From Hungatella sp. UBA3048 (lineage in GTDB: Bacteria; Bacillota; Clostridia; Lachnospirales; Lachnospiraceae), in NCBI GenBank assembly GCA_002367105.1, contig DFCS01000007.1, positions 1-64,000 on the forward strand: a DNA stretch of 64,000 nucleotides. Direction: 5' to 3'. The notes under the pieces are model-generated. The model was not told the origin of the DNA, made no database searches, and saw nothing but the letters and a program-made list of their open reading frames with translations. This document shows, piece after piece, positions 37,712 through 45,755 of this stretch; the first letter of the stretch is position 1, and every line of letters starts with the position of its first letter. Made by a program: the position numbers and the translations under genes.

Positions 37712-38380
37712 CTATGGCATGGTGAGAACCTGCCCTGGATAAATAACGTTAGGATTTGTTATCTTGTCCCGGTTCAGATTATGGATTTCCTGCCACCGGT
37801 TCCCATTGCCAAGCTGTTTTTTCGCTATGGACCATAGGCAGTCTCCCTTTGCAACTGTGTAATTCTTTATCTGTGCCGGCTCTCCCTGACGTTCCTCTTC
37901 CTGCTGCACAGACGCTATTTCCTGTTTCTCCTCATCAATAGTAAAATTCATAATTTTAGTTCCATAATTTTTGTATTCCTTCATTGTAAGGGAAACGATA
38001 AGATCAAGTCCTTCACTTACATCATCCATAACCTTATAATCTTCAAGAATTACATCCATACTGGTATCAAAAAGACTGTTTCCCCCTATCCCTTGCCGGA
38101 TAATGGTAAATTCAAAGGGTTTTTGGCCCTCCCTTAACTCCTGGAGCTTTTCCAGAAAATCCTCTGCCCCGTCAATGCTTCCATCCCAAACTGCACTGGG
38201 ATAATCCATCTGGGGAATAATCACATCAATGCTTATTTCCGCAAGGCCAAATGGCTTGACCAGATTAATTTCTTCGCCGTTAATCAGGTTCGCCGTCTTA
38301 TTCTGCCCGCTGTACTTTACAGGTATTTTTTCCGGTGGCAGTGGGAGAAGCATATCGTCAATGTAAACTTCATATGCCAT
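37712..38380 (-). CDS. LysM-domain tail protein (XkdP type)
   Basis: 222 residues. The N-terminal 150 residues resemble the XkdP/YqbP family. The last 50 are a LysM domain (YTVAKGDCLWSIAKKQLGNG to IYPGQVLTMP), which binds peptidoglycan or acts as a tail adaptor between tape measure and hub. It shares a base with the tape-measure gene stop (TAA/ATG overlap). Confidence 0.9.
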   Translation of the reverse strand: MAYEVYIDDMLLPLPPEKIPVKYSGQNKTANLINGEEINLVKPFGLAEISIDVIIPQMDYPSAVWDGSIDGAEDFLEKLQELREGQKPFEFTIIRQGIGGNSLFDTSMDVILEDYKVMDDVSEGLDLIVSLTMKEYKNYGTKIMNFTIDEEKQEIASVQQEEERQGEPAQIKNYTVAKGDCLWSIAKKQLGNGNRWQEIHNLNRDKITNPNVIYPGQVLTMP

Positions 38381-40842
38381 TATAAATTCACTCCTTCCGC
38401 AGCCGAGGCAAGAATTTCGCTTGTAGCATCACCGAGTCTGCGGTACATCTCATCAATATCAGCCACATTCTTTATGGTATTGTTGTTATTTACATCAACT
38501 TTCAATTCCGCAAGAGTAAAACGGTTGATGATTTCCTGTTCTGCAGCATCCCGCATGTACTTTAATTCCTCATCCATGATATCCATTGAGCCAGCCATGG
38601 CTGCTGTATTCATGGCAGTGTCTCCGGTACTCTGGGCAATACTGTCTGTTGTTCCGGGCAAGTCAGACTGTGAGTACCGTCCTCCGAAGAAATCTTTTAT
38701 ATTATCAAAGCCTCCCTTTGCCTTATCTTCAATACCTTTTCCAGATTCATAAAACTTATGATAGTTTTCACCATAATTCAACCGCTCCGGAGACCAGTTG
38801 AGACTAGCTAACGTTTGATCTATATCCAGTTTTTCAGCTTTGACTTCATATGTTCCATTTCCATATTTATCAGCAAGCTCATCGGCAAGATTTGATAAAT
38901 TATCCCGCCAGCCTTTCACAGTATCTGCCATATTTGTACCAAATATAAAGTCCAGGCCCTGTACTATCTTTTGTATAACACCAAGAACTGTATCACCTAA
39001 ATCTGCAAATAAGCGGATTACCGAAGCAACCGGATCATGAAATAGATTTCCGAAAAAGTTCGCAAAAGCTACCCAACCATTATAAAAATACTCAATAATT
39101 CCTAAACCAATTTCAAGGATCCCCATTAGTGTATTGGCTATAAACGCAGCGGCTGCCGCGAGAGCACCACATATTATCCCGGTTGCACTGTAAGAGGTTC
39201 CGGCGAATTTATTGAAAGCAGCTACACCTGCATAAAAAAGCGCTATTAAAATAATGACTAATATAATTATCCAATTAAGAGGGCACGCAGCTAATGCTGC
39301 ATTTAATCCATCCTGAGCAGCTATCAATGCAATTATTGCTGCAATCTCCGCCCAATCGCAGATTGTTTTCCACGCCACACCAGCCGCATTCTTTATTATC
39401 TCAATCCACCCTTCCTTCATGGTCGCATTGTAAACAATCAAAGCCGCAATAATTCCCCACATAACAGGCTCAATCATAGGCCATATTTCTGCAAAGGCTC
39501 TCCCCACAGCTCCTGCCACAAATCCAATGGCACCAAAAATCCCGCTGATTTCACCGACATTTCCTTTAAGCCCGGTAGTGAAGCTACTGATCGCTTTGGT
39601 TACATTGTCAACTGTACTGCCTATGGGACCGGCAAGTCCCATATTTACCGTCTTAGCCAAAGAGCTTAATGCGCTGGCTGCATCGTTGTATTTTATGTTA
39701 TTTAATTCTTCCAGGTGTTCCGTTGACAATTCTACGGACCCATCCAAGTTGGACAATGCCATAATTCCTTCACTGCCGAGCTTTCTCCAGGCACTGCCAA
39801 ACAGTTTCATTCCTGCTATATTCCTGCTGACGGGATCTTCCATACTGCTTAAAGCGGAGATGGTCTGCAAGAAAGCCTGCTTAGCCGTTTCACCGCCACT
39901 TCCGAATGCCTCCGACATCCTGGCAGCATCAAGCCCTAAAGCTGAAAAACCTTCCTGAGCATCCTTTCCTCCGCCAACAGCCCTTGATGAAAATTCTTTT
40001 ACAGCCTCACCTAAAGTACTGACTGAAACTTCTCCATTCTGTGCTCCATTAATCAGCATGTTAAACATTTCCGCCCCTTCAAATCCTAAGTTTTTAAACT
40101 GGGAAGAGTATTCATTGATCGTATCAAGCAGTTTCCCGTTTTTATCAAGTCCAGCCTGGGTCGCCTGTACGATTAAATCTAATGACTGAGCACCGGTAGC
40201 TCCAAACCGCTCCTGCAGCACTCCTGCAGTGCGGATACTGTCTGCTATACCGTAACCAAAGGTATCTTCAAGTAGCAATCCTGCCCTTGTAAGCTGCTCC
40301 AGGCTATCACCTGTCTGACCAGTCATTTGATGAACCGAAGACAAACTTTTTGCTGCATCTTTCGGACTGCCGCTTATGTTATCCACGTATAGATTTTTAG
40401 TGCTTTGCTTTGCCATATCCAGGTCCTGCCCCCGCATTCCGGTCCTGGACTGTATGAGATTTCCGGCTGCTTTTATATCATTTGCCTGGTTGAATATATC
40501 CATAGGACTGGTTTTGATTCCCATCTTACCGAAACCAGATAATGCCTTATCCCAGAGTTTCTTCATATCCTGGAGTTTGTCCTTACCATTATCAATGGTT
40601 TTATTTAACTCTTCCTGCTTTTCCTTGGCCTGTACAATTACTTCAGTGACCTGTTCAAACTGAATTCCCATACTCTGAATATCTGTTATGGAAGCCGACA
40701 TCCCTGGCAGACCCATAAAACCACCTGCCGCCATCTGGAACTTTCGAAAGGACTGGCTTGTAATATTGATTGACTGATTGATTTTCATTAACACGGAGGA
40801 AGCTCCATCCTGAAGCTGTATTGAATTTAGTATTGTTGCCAA
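38380..40842 (-). CDS. Tail tape-measure protein
   Basis: 820 residues from TTG 40842, seven bases after a GGAGGG site; the frame upstream codes non-homologous sequence that overlaps a real small gene, so it is excluded. The chain is helical and coiled-coil-rich (residues about 40-120 and at the end), with the TP901-type central region (GFGKMGIKTSPMDIFNQAND, TRAGLLLEDTFGYG). Hydrophobic segments lie at about residues 480-610 (IIAALIVYNA, WIIILVIILIALFYAGV). It sets tail length; at 820 residues a tail of roughly 120 nm would be expected from the usual 0.15 nm per residue rule. It is the longest gene of the cluster. Confidence 0.9.
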   Translation of the reverse strand: MATILNSIQLQDGASSVLMKINQSINITSQSFRKFQMAAGGFMGLPGMSASITDIQSMGIQFEQVTEVIVQAKEKQEELNKTIDNGKDKLQDMKKLWDKALSGFGKMGIKTSPMDIFNQANDIKAAGNLIQSRTGMRGQDLDMAKQSTKNLYVDNISGSPKDAAKSLSSVHQMTGQTGDSLEQLTRAGLLLEDTFGYGIADSIRTAGVLQERFGATGAQSLDLIVQATQAGLDKNGKLLDTINEYSSQFKNLGFEGAEMFNMLINGAQNGEVSVSTLGEAVKEFSSRAVGGGKDAQEGFSALGLDAARMSEAFGSGGETAKQAFLQTISALSSMEDPVSRNIAGMKLFGSAWRKLGSEGIMALSNLDGSVELSTEHLEELNNIKYNDAASALSSLAKTVNMGLAGPIGSTVDNVTKAISSFTTGLKGNVGEISGIFGAIGFVAGAVGRAFAEIWPMIEPVMWGIIAALIVYNATMKEGWIEIIKNAAGVAWKTICDWAEIAAIIALIAAQDGLNAALAACPLNWIIILVIILIALFYAGVAAFNKFAGTSYSATGIICGALAAAAAFIANTLMGILEIGLGIIEYFYNGWVAFANFFGNLFHDPVASVIRLFADLGDTVLGVIQKIVQGLDFIFGTNMADTVKGWRDNLSNLADELADKYGNGTYEVKAEKLDIDQTLASLNWSPERLNYGENYHKFYESGKGIEDKAKGGFDNIKDFFGGRYSQSDLPGTTDSIAQSTGDTAMNTAAMAGSMDIMDEELKYMRDAAEQEIINRFTLAELKVDVNNNNTIKNVADIDEMYRRLGDATSEILASAAEGVNL

Positions 40843-40900
40843 ACGCTTTCCCTCCTTTCTTATTTTGGAAGAACACCTTATAAGATGCCCTTCCATTCTT

Positions 40901-41068
40901 CTATCTTTTTCTGGCACTCTTCGTCTTTTGTGCCTCTTTCTTGTCATTTTCCAGCTTAAGCTGTACCGCTGCCATAACAAATGCCCGTTCAAACCTGTCC
41001 AGGCTGAGAAACTCATGAGGCCATTTGTGGAGCTTGTGGAGGCAATAGTAAGCAATATTTGCTTCCAT
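40901..41068 (-). CDS. Small tail-assembly protein (second chaperone ORF)
   Basis: 55 residues from ATG 41068, four bases after GGAGGTG. The sequence (MEANIAYYCLHKLHKWPHEF, then helical LDRFERAFVMAAVQLKLEND and a basic tail) fits the short protein encoded between tail chaperone and tape measure in PBSX-like and other tails. In many phages this region is made by ribosomal frameshift from the first chaperone; here it has its own start and ribosome site. Confidence 0.7.
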   Translation of the reverse strand: MEANIAYYCLHKLHKWPHEFLSLDRFERAFVMAAVQLKLENDKKEAQKTKSARKR

Positions 41069-41082
41069 ATCACCTCCTTCTA

Positions 41083-41511
41083 TCAGTTTTTTGCCTCTTC
41101 AACCTGCTCTTCCAGTGTGATATCAAAACCATTCACCTGCTGAATTCGTTCCAGATATCCTGCATATTCGCCTGCAGTCAGCATGGCCTTTAAAAGGCCG
41201 TCTGCCCCCATAACATGATAGGAATCCTGTAATCCCTTATCATTTAGGTTAGGATAAACCGTACATTCAGCTGCCAGCTTCCCAAGATAAAGGTTATAAT
41301 CCGTTTCCTGGGTATACTGTCCCTTTTTTCCTGTTACCTGAACCCTTTTCGTGCTCTCTTTTCTTAAGGATTCATCTTCTTTAGACGTAATGGCTTTAAT
41401 CTCCCATTCCACCGGCTTTTTTCCCGGACCTAAAAAACGTTTGGAAGCAACAAACTTTTCATGCTCCGCCTTAACTGCATTCTGGCTTAAAAAACAACTT
41501 AAATCTCCCAT
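41083..41511 (-). CDS. Tail assembly chaperone, XkdN type
   Basis: 142 residues. The sequence beginning MGDLSCFLSQNAVKAEHEKF with the YLGKLAAECTVYPNLNDKGL block is the XkdN-like family (phage XkdN-like tail assembly chaperone). It lies in the conserved place between tube and tape measure. It should coat the tape-measure protein before tail polymerisation and is not part of the finished particle. Confidence 0.88.
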   Translation of the reverse strand: MGDLSCFLSQNAVKAEHEKFVASKRFLGPGKKPVEWEIKAITSKEDESLRKESTKRVQVTGKKGQYTQETDYNLYLGKLAAECTVYPNLNDKGLQDSYHVMGADGLLKAMLTAGEYAGYLERIQQVNGFDITLEEQVEEAKN

Positions 41512-41533
41512 ATTCTTTTATTCCTTTCTTCTT

Positions 41534-42007
41534 TTACTGCATTCCCGCAAGATTGGTGAATCTTTCAGGCATCTCCCAGCTTTCAAATGTGAATTCAAAC
41601 TCATCTTCTAAGTACTCTCCTGTTGCATCAAATTTGGTGATAATTCCTCCATTTAAGTTGCAATCCTTTAAAATCACAGTCTGACGGCCTACCCTGGAAG
41701 CAGGATCCTCATTGGTCACCTGGATATCAAAATAGATATCATTTCCGGTCTGCTGGAACTTGTATAAAATATCCCGGAAAATGCTTGTATTGTAATGGAA
41801 AGTAGCTGATCCGCTTCCTTTCATTCCTATGGTCTTATTCCCCTTCATGGCTCGTCCCAGAATCGGGATCTCTGATTTTACCTTTTCAATCTTAGCCTCC
41901 AGATTTAAAGCCTGCATAAAATTATACCGTTCATCTCCGATTGTGATATAGCACTCTGCTTTTGTGGCGCTGATAGCGTCCCATGCGTCCATTGTAATAT
42001 TATTCAT
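41534..42007 (-). CDS. Tail tube protein, XkdM type
   Basis: 157 residues from ATG 42007 (AGGGG eight bases upstream); two ATGs slightly upstream are less well spaced. KAECYITIGDERYNFMQALN and the MKGSGSATFHYNTSIFRDIL block are XkdM family signatures. It forms the inner tube through which the contractile particle punctures the envelope. It follows the sheath gene, as in myophage tails. Confidence 0.92.
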   Translation of the reverse strand: MNNITMDAWDAISATKAECYITIGDERYNFMQALNLEAKIEKVKSEIPILGRAMKGNKTIGMKGSGSATFHYNTSIFRDILYKFQQTGNDIYFDIQVTNEDPASRVGRQTVILKDCNLNGGIITKFDATGEYLEDEFEFTFESWEMPERFTNLAGMQ

Positions 42008-42023
42008 GTTCATTACCCCTTTC

Positions 42024-43322
42024 TTATGATACAATTACTGTCATGTATAAAATGCTCATGGAATTTATCGGTTTTACTGGGAAATTCACCACAACGGACC
42101 GCTTGCCCTGTCCCTTTTCCACAGTAACCTCTTCTGAATTTACAGCTTCAATCGCCCTTAACACGGCTAGTTGTTTTCCATATGTAACAATGTCATTCCA
42201 AAGACTTACCCGTCCTGAATCGTCATTTGAAATCTTACCCAGATAACGTGTATGGAAAAGAGAAGCAACGTCATTTCCAATCTGGTCCAGAACGCGGACC
42301 GTCTGGTTGTTTGAGAAATCTTCCCCTTTTTCCTCTGTGTAATTAACCAAAGTATTACTGTCAGTCAGAATCCTGATTTTACTTCCTACATTGTGAAGCA
42401 TAAGTTTACCTGCCCTTATTGCATCAGCAAGCTGAGCCTGGGTAAAGGAAGTCTTAACGGTATACTCCCCGTCATAAACTTTATTTTCAATGGTCTTGTT
42501 GACAGGGCAAGCAGCTTCTGCGCCTGCTACCCAATAAACAAGGCCTGTAGCTGATTCTTCCGCTTCATTCTCAACGGAGATGATACCCTCGTAATCAGCC
42601 TTGGAATACTGGTGTAATACAGTCTGGAACTTCACACCAGCTTCATCCCTCATACGTTTTGTAAATGCTGCAAACAAAGCTTTTACCTTACCGTCAGCAG
42701 AAGGACAGCAAAGAATCTGGAAGGAAGCACTCTCCATCTTATCCAGGAATTCTGCATAATCCTCTCCTGTCACATCAGCACCATTAGCACCTCCAGTAAA
42801 TGGAAGTCCTGCCGTTTCTGCCAGTTCGGCCTCCTTTTTAAATATGACGTAGCTGTTATCCATCAGCTCTTTTGCCTCTGCGACTGTCTGACAGTCAACT
42901 TCTCTTCCAGCAAACAGGGTCTTCACATCAAATTTTGAAGCATTATCCACATTTTTCGCAATAATGGTCATCAGATTATTTCCTCTGTTACCAGAGTATT
43001 TTGCCGTACCATATTCGTTTGTCCCATGTGTCCCTGTATTCAAGCGGTAAAAAATTCCTTTCGTCATATTTCGGAAAAGTTCTCTCACCGGAAGCATAGC
43101 CGAATCGTCCATTGCATAGCCGAAAATTTCTTTACACCCTATCTGGAAATCCTCTGCTGTAACCTCGAATACTTCTTTCTCCGGTCCCCATTCAAGGACC
43201 ATAGGGATCGCTGCCACCCCTCTGTTTCCCATGGCTGCACCTGCCGAAGCAGTACTTACAAAATTGATATATGCACCAGGAAATACTTTGTTTTGAATTG
43301 TAAAATTTCCTCCACCTAACAT
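42024..43322 (-). CDS. Contractile tail sheath protein
   Basis: 432 residues. The N-terminus FPGAYINFVSTASAGAAMGNRG and the ending VVVNFPVKPINSMSILYMTV are typical of PBSX/diffocin-type sheath proteins (XkdK family). The presence of a sheath defines the particle as contractile (myovirus-like). ATG 43322 has AGGTG upstream and overlaps the preceding small gene by seven bases. Confidence 0.94.
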   Translation of the reverse strand: MLGGGNFTIQNKVFPGAYINFVSTASAGAAMGNRGVAAIPMVLEWGPEKEVFEVTAEDFQIGCKEIFGYAMDDSAMLPVRELFRNMTKGIFYRLNTGTHGTNEYGTAKYSGNRGNNLMTIIAKNVDNASKFDVKTLFAGREVDCQTVAEAKELMDNSYVIFKKEAELAETAGLPFTGGANGADVTGEDYAEFLDKMESASFQILCCPSADGKVKALFAAFTKRMRDEAGVKFQTVLHQYSKADYEGIISVENEAEESATGLVYWVAGAEAACPVNKTIENKVYDGEYTVKTSFTQAQLADAIRAGKLMLHNVGSKIRILTDSNTLVNYTEEKGEDFSNNQTVRVLDQIGNDVASLFHTRYLGKISNDDSGRVSLWNDIVTYGKQLAVLRAIEAVNSEEVTVEKGQGKRSVVVNFPVKPINSMSILYMTVIVS

Positions 43323-43513
43323 ACTTTCACCTTTCCTTTCATAAATTGATTCATGATTTCTTCTGCTTCTGTTACGGAATATACTTTCCTATCGTCAAAC
43401 AAAGCGCTTAATAAGTCCCTCTGATTACGATACTTTTCTGAACGTATCAGCTGATCCTTTGTGTAACGTATCACGCTGGTCCCGCCCGTTTCCTTTACGT
43501 TCTTTTTTGCCAC
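43316..43513 (-). CDS. Small conserved tail-cluster protein before the sheath gene
   Basis: 65 residues starting at GTG 43513, five bases after GAGGTG. It is basic and helical (RYTKDQLIRSEKYRNQRDLL) and ends in VKVC. I do not recognise a domain, but a protein of this size and tone usually precedes the sheath gene in PBSX-like clostridial clusters. It overlaps the sheath start. Confidence 0.75.
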   Translation of the reverse strand: MAKKNVKETGGTSVIRYTKDQLIRSEKYRNQRDLLSALFDDRKVYSVTEAEEIMNQFMKGKVKVC

Positions 43514-43526
43514 GCTAACACCTCTT

Positions 43527-43940
43527 TCATTTTAGTTTAATATCTTCCATGAATTCTTCTGACTCCCCGTTTTTTATAATGTAGACCTGATAATCAACCA
43601 GGAAGTTTAAGGCCTCCCCCTCACGTTTTCCCTTTCTGCTGCTGCCTCTTATTAAAGAGCCGTTTTCCAGAGTGATGTATTCCAGTTTGTCCATAAGAAC
43701 ATCCAGAACAAGGTTCCTGTCCCTTGAGGGCTGTTCTGAATTCTGGCAGTTATATGTTACATACATGCTTATGCTGCGGAAATAACGCTGCCCATTCACT
43801 GGCTTTTCAGACGCCTCTAAAAGCCCGACCTCAAAATAAGGTTCAGAAATCCCTTCTCCAAAAGGATTTGTATCGATCCTGGCGTCCGGAAAAAGCTCTT
43901 TCAACCGTTTGATAACTCCATCCATGATTTCGTTATACAT
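43527..43940 (-). CDS. Tail terminator-type protein
   Basis: 137 residues. Sequence IKRLKELFPDARIDTNPFGE, FRSISMYVTYNCQN and DYQVYIIKNGE fit the phage tail terminator family that caps the tube and sheath at the head-proximal end. In a headless particle it would close the top of the tail. The gene starts the structural part of the cluster. Confidence 0.75.
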   Translation of the reverse strand: MYNEIMDGVIKRLKELFPDARIDTNPFGEGISEPYFEVGLLEASEKPVNGQRYFRSISMYVTYNCQNSEQPSRDRNLVLDVLMDKLEYITLENGSLIRGSSRKGKREGEALNFLVDYQVYIIKNGESEEFMEDIKLK

Positions 43941-44055
43941 GTAATCCCCCCTTTCCTATGCCTCCAGCCATTCCTTCCGGCACCTGCCTTTCCCTATACC
44001 GGATACATTCCTTCTTTGTGGGACTTCTTACCTTCCCCTGTTCCTTTACTTCCAT
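43933..44055 (-). CDS. Possible 40-residue leader protein at the start of the tail operon
   Basis: ATG 44055 has a good AGGAG site six bases upstream and is the first start after the operon promoter. The frame codes a basic peptide (MEVKEQGKVRSPTKKECIRY ... GGLHV) and ends by overlapping the next start (CATGTATAA). No similarity is recognised. It may be a real small protein or simply a leader that couples translation. Confidence 0.4.
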   Translation of the reverse strand: MEVKEQGKVRSPTKKECIRYRERQVPEGMAGGIGKGGLHV

Positions 44056-44081
44056 TGAATTCTCCTTTTCTCATTGCTCGT

Positions 44082-44100
44082 TGTAGTCATTTAGTCTACA
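44082..44100. promoter_or_regulatory. Tailocin operator 1 (TGTAG-N9-CTACA)
   Basis: A 19-bp site with inverted TGTAG/CTACA ends, directly after the -10 box of the tail operon. It differs from operator 2 at one position only. Confidence 0.65.
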
Positions 44101-44129
44101 TTATAAGCAAAAAAAATACTCCGTTTCCA
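44100..44129 (-). promoter_or_regulatory. Promoter of the tail operon
   Basis: Minus-strand TATAAT (44105-44100) with TGGAAA (44129-44124) 18 bases upstream. Operator 1 overlaps the transcription start, so a bound repressor would block it. Confidence 0.6.
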
Positions 44130-44272
44130 CAATTATGTAATCCTCAATAACCTGCGTAGCTTTTAATTGTTTGAAATGCCCAGTTCTGCTGCAATTGACC
44201 CTTTTTCAGTTCGGACTAATTAATTCCATCAATTAGCTGAACCGAATCTCACATATTTTCATCCTTCGCTTT

Positions 44273-44291
44273 TGTAGTCATTTCGTCTACA
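44273..44291. promoter_or_regulatory. Tailocin operator 2 (TGTAG-N9-CTACA)
   Basis: Same 19-bp sequence as operator 1 with one base change, 191 bp away, in the 453-base region between the divergent units. The rest of this region (44130-44272) shows no gene. Confidence 0.65.
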
Positions 44292-44342
44292 TTTGTTATC
44301 ATACTCCCATGTACTATATTTGTCAACAACTTTTCGCAATTT

Positions 44343-44361
44343 TGTTGAACATTCTTCTACA
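44343..44361. promoter_or_regulatory. Degenerate operator 3 within the regulator promoter
   Basis: TGTTG-N9-CTACA with the same 19-bp spacing, lying between the -35 and -10 boxes of the Xre gene. It suggests weak autorepression. Confidence 0.4.
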
Positions 44362-44373
44362 CCGTGATATAAT
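44345..44373 (+). promoter_or_regulatory. Promoter of the Xre regulator gene
   Basis: TTGAAC (44345-44350), 17-base spacer, perfect TATAAT (44368-44373) with an extended TGA before it. Confidence 0.75.
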
Positions 44374-44393
44374 ACCGCTATGGAGGTGATCCT

Positions 44394-44876
44394 GTGGAAA
44401 TAGGACAGATTATTAAAAGGAGACGGGAAGAGCTTGGGATCTCGCAGGAAGAACTGGCGTTAAAGGCCGGCTATAAATCCCGTTCTTCCATTAATAAAAT
44501 CGAGGTAGACGGAAGAGGGCTTCCCCAATCAAAGGTCATAGCAATTGCCAATGCTTTGAGGACAACCCCAGCTTATCTCATGGGTTGGGAAAGCGATACT
44601 GCTTCCGCTTTTGATTATATCAGCGGACGTTTCGGAGAATATGCCGGAGAAATGATTGAGAACTTTCATCGTTTAAATGAGAAAGGGCAGAAAGAAGCCC
44701 TAAAGCGTGTCAGGGAGATGGTTCATATCCCCGAATACGTAAAAAGCCAAAGCCCGGTTACGATATTTAATACTGACAACAGAACCTATCTGGAGCCAGT
44801 AGCAGCCCATGAACGGACCGACATTGAGGTGACAGAAGAAATGAAGAAGCACGATGATGCCTTTTTTGATGAATAA
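44394..44876 (+). CDS. Xre-family repressor of the tail cluster
   Basis: 160 residues starting at GTG 44394, after a near-perfect GGAGGTGATCCT site. Residues 4-58 are a helix-turn-helix of the Cro/CI type (RREELGISQEELALKAGYKS). The rest is helical with no protease domain (no LexA-type Ser-Lys site visible), so induction must come through another factor, most simply the ImmA-like protein encoded next. It reads away from the tail operon and shares the operators above. This is the layout of ICEBs1 and PBSX control units. Confidence 0.88.
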   Translation: MEIGQIIKRRREELGISQEELALKAGYKSRSSINKIEVDGRGLPQSKVIAIANALRTTPAYLMGWESDTASAFDYISGRFGEYAGEMIENFHRLNEKGQKEALKRVREMVHIPEYVKSQSPVTIFNTDNRTYLEPVAAHERTDIEVTEEMKKHDDAFFDE

Positions 44877-44901
44877 GAGATAACTCAATGAGGTGATTTA
44901 T

Positions 44902-45354
44902 TTGAACTATGAATCTTTATTAGAAGAAGCGGATTCCCATGGAATCATCATAAAGGAACGTCCGCTGATAGCCAATGACGGCAGAATTAAAGGCACCCAG
45001 ATACTGATCCGCCAGGATATGACAGATTGTCAGAAGGCCTGCGTTCTTGCGGAAGAGCTGGGACACTACCATACCACCACCGGCGATATTCTGGACCAAT
45101 CCGATGTATCCAACCAGAAGCAGGAACGTACCGCCCGGCTTTGGGCCTATAATAAAATGATAACTCTTGATAAACTGGTAGCGGCAAAAGAAGCCGGCTG
45201 CCGGAATGGGTACGAAATTGCAGAACATCTGGATGTAACGGAAGAGTTTTTGCAGGATGCCATTCACTGCTATCAGGCCATATACGGAAAAGGACTGCAA
45301 AAAGACAATTATCTGATATTTTTTGAACCTTTTAACATCTATAAAATAGTGTAA
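44902..45354 (+). CDS. ImmA/IrrE-like (DUF955) protein paired with the Xre repressor
   Basis: 150 residues from TTG 44902 after GAGGTGA (a GTG at 44893 overlaps the site). CVLAEELGHYHTTTG aligns with the zinc motif HExxH, but the first histidine is Glu (EELGH). The block KQERTARLWAYNKMITLDKL follows as usual. In the classic ICEBs1 pair ImmA cleaves the Xre repressor on DNA damage. Phage relatives with this EELGH variant are common, so whether this protein still cleaves is uncertain. It probably controls induction of the tail operon. Confidence 0.82.
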   Translation: MNYESLLEEADSHGIIIKERPLIANDGRIKGTQILIRQDMTDCQKACVLAEELGHYHTTTGDILDQSDVSNQKQERTARLWAYNKMITLDKLVAAKEAGCRNGYEIAEHLDVTEEFLQDAIHCYQAIYGKGLQKDNYLIFFEPFNIYKIV

Positions 45355-45414
45355 GATATTTTCTGTCTTGCCGACCCCCCTCTGCCACATATACTATTCA
45401 GAGGTGATATATTT

Positions 45415-45597
45415 ATGCAACCCTGCGAACTTGTAATTCTTATATCTACCATGGCCTGCCGTATCGCCGACGGCCGGTCTGCTGATGAAATCGCTTTGAT
45501 AAGTTCCATATTTTCACAGCTTGGTGACACACTGAGTACCATTTCAGCCTATCAGGATCTCTGTTGTGATAACGATGAAGAAGAGGACACCAACTGA
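45415..45597 (+). CDS. DUF6774-type small protein
   Basis: 60 residues. CELVILISTMACRIADGRSA, then ALISSIFSQLGDTLSTISAY, matches the small DUF6774 family widespread in Lachnospiraceae; function unknown. ATG 45415 has GAGGTGA upstream. It lies 60 bases after the ImmA-like gene in the same direction and may be read with it, but these proteins also occur away from phage genes. It has a Cys near each end. Confidence 0.75.
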   Translation: MQPCELVILISTMACRIADGRSADEIALISSIFSQLGDTLSTISAYQDLCCDNDEEEDTN

Positions 45598-45645
45598 TGA
45601 AAGTAGCTGCGATAAATGTGGGATTCCGTAATACCCGGTCCATAA

Positions 45646-45705
45646 AGAAAGGAGTGTTATTTCCATAGACGAACAATCACCTATGGAAGCAACACTCCTT
45701 TCTTA
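45646..45705. terminator. Long hairpin (24-bp stem) downstream of the small + strand gene
   Basis: Arms 45646-45669 and 45682-45705 pair with two mismatches around a 12-base loop. It lies between convergent genes. The U-run is weak on both sides, so it may act as a terminator only by its length. Confidence 0.55.
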
Positions 45706-45721
45706 TGCCTCAAACAGAAAA

Positions 45722-45741
45722 GCAGGTTCCTAAGAACCTGC
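45722..45741 (-). terminator. Intrinsic terminator of the AI-2E family gene
   Basis: Perfect 8-bp stem (GCAGGTTC / GAACCTGC) with a 4-base loop and TTTTCTGTTT after it on the minus strand, 14 bases after the stop codon. Confidence 0.85.
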
Positions 45742-45755
45742 CCTTTCAGGTAAAT

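Noticed and set aside
40843..41073. N-terminal extension of the tape-measure protein
   Set aside because: The extension overlaps a better small gene (40901-41068) in another frame, and TTG 40842 has a strong ribosome site and a matching N-terminus.
31430..45354. Complete prophage
   Set aside because: No integrase, replication, terminase, portal or capsid genes and no attachment repeats were found; the content fits a tailocin.
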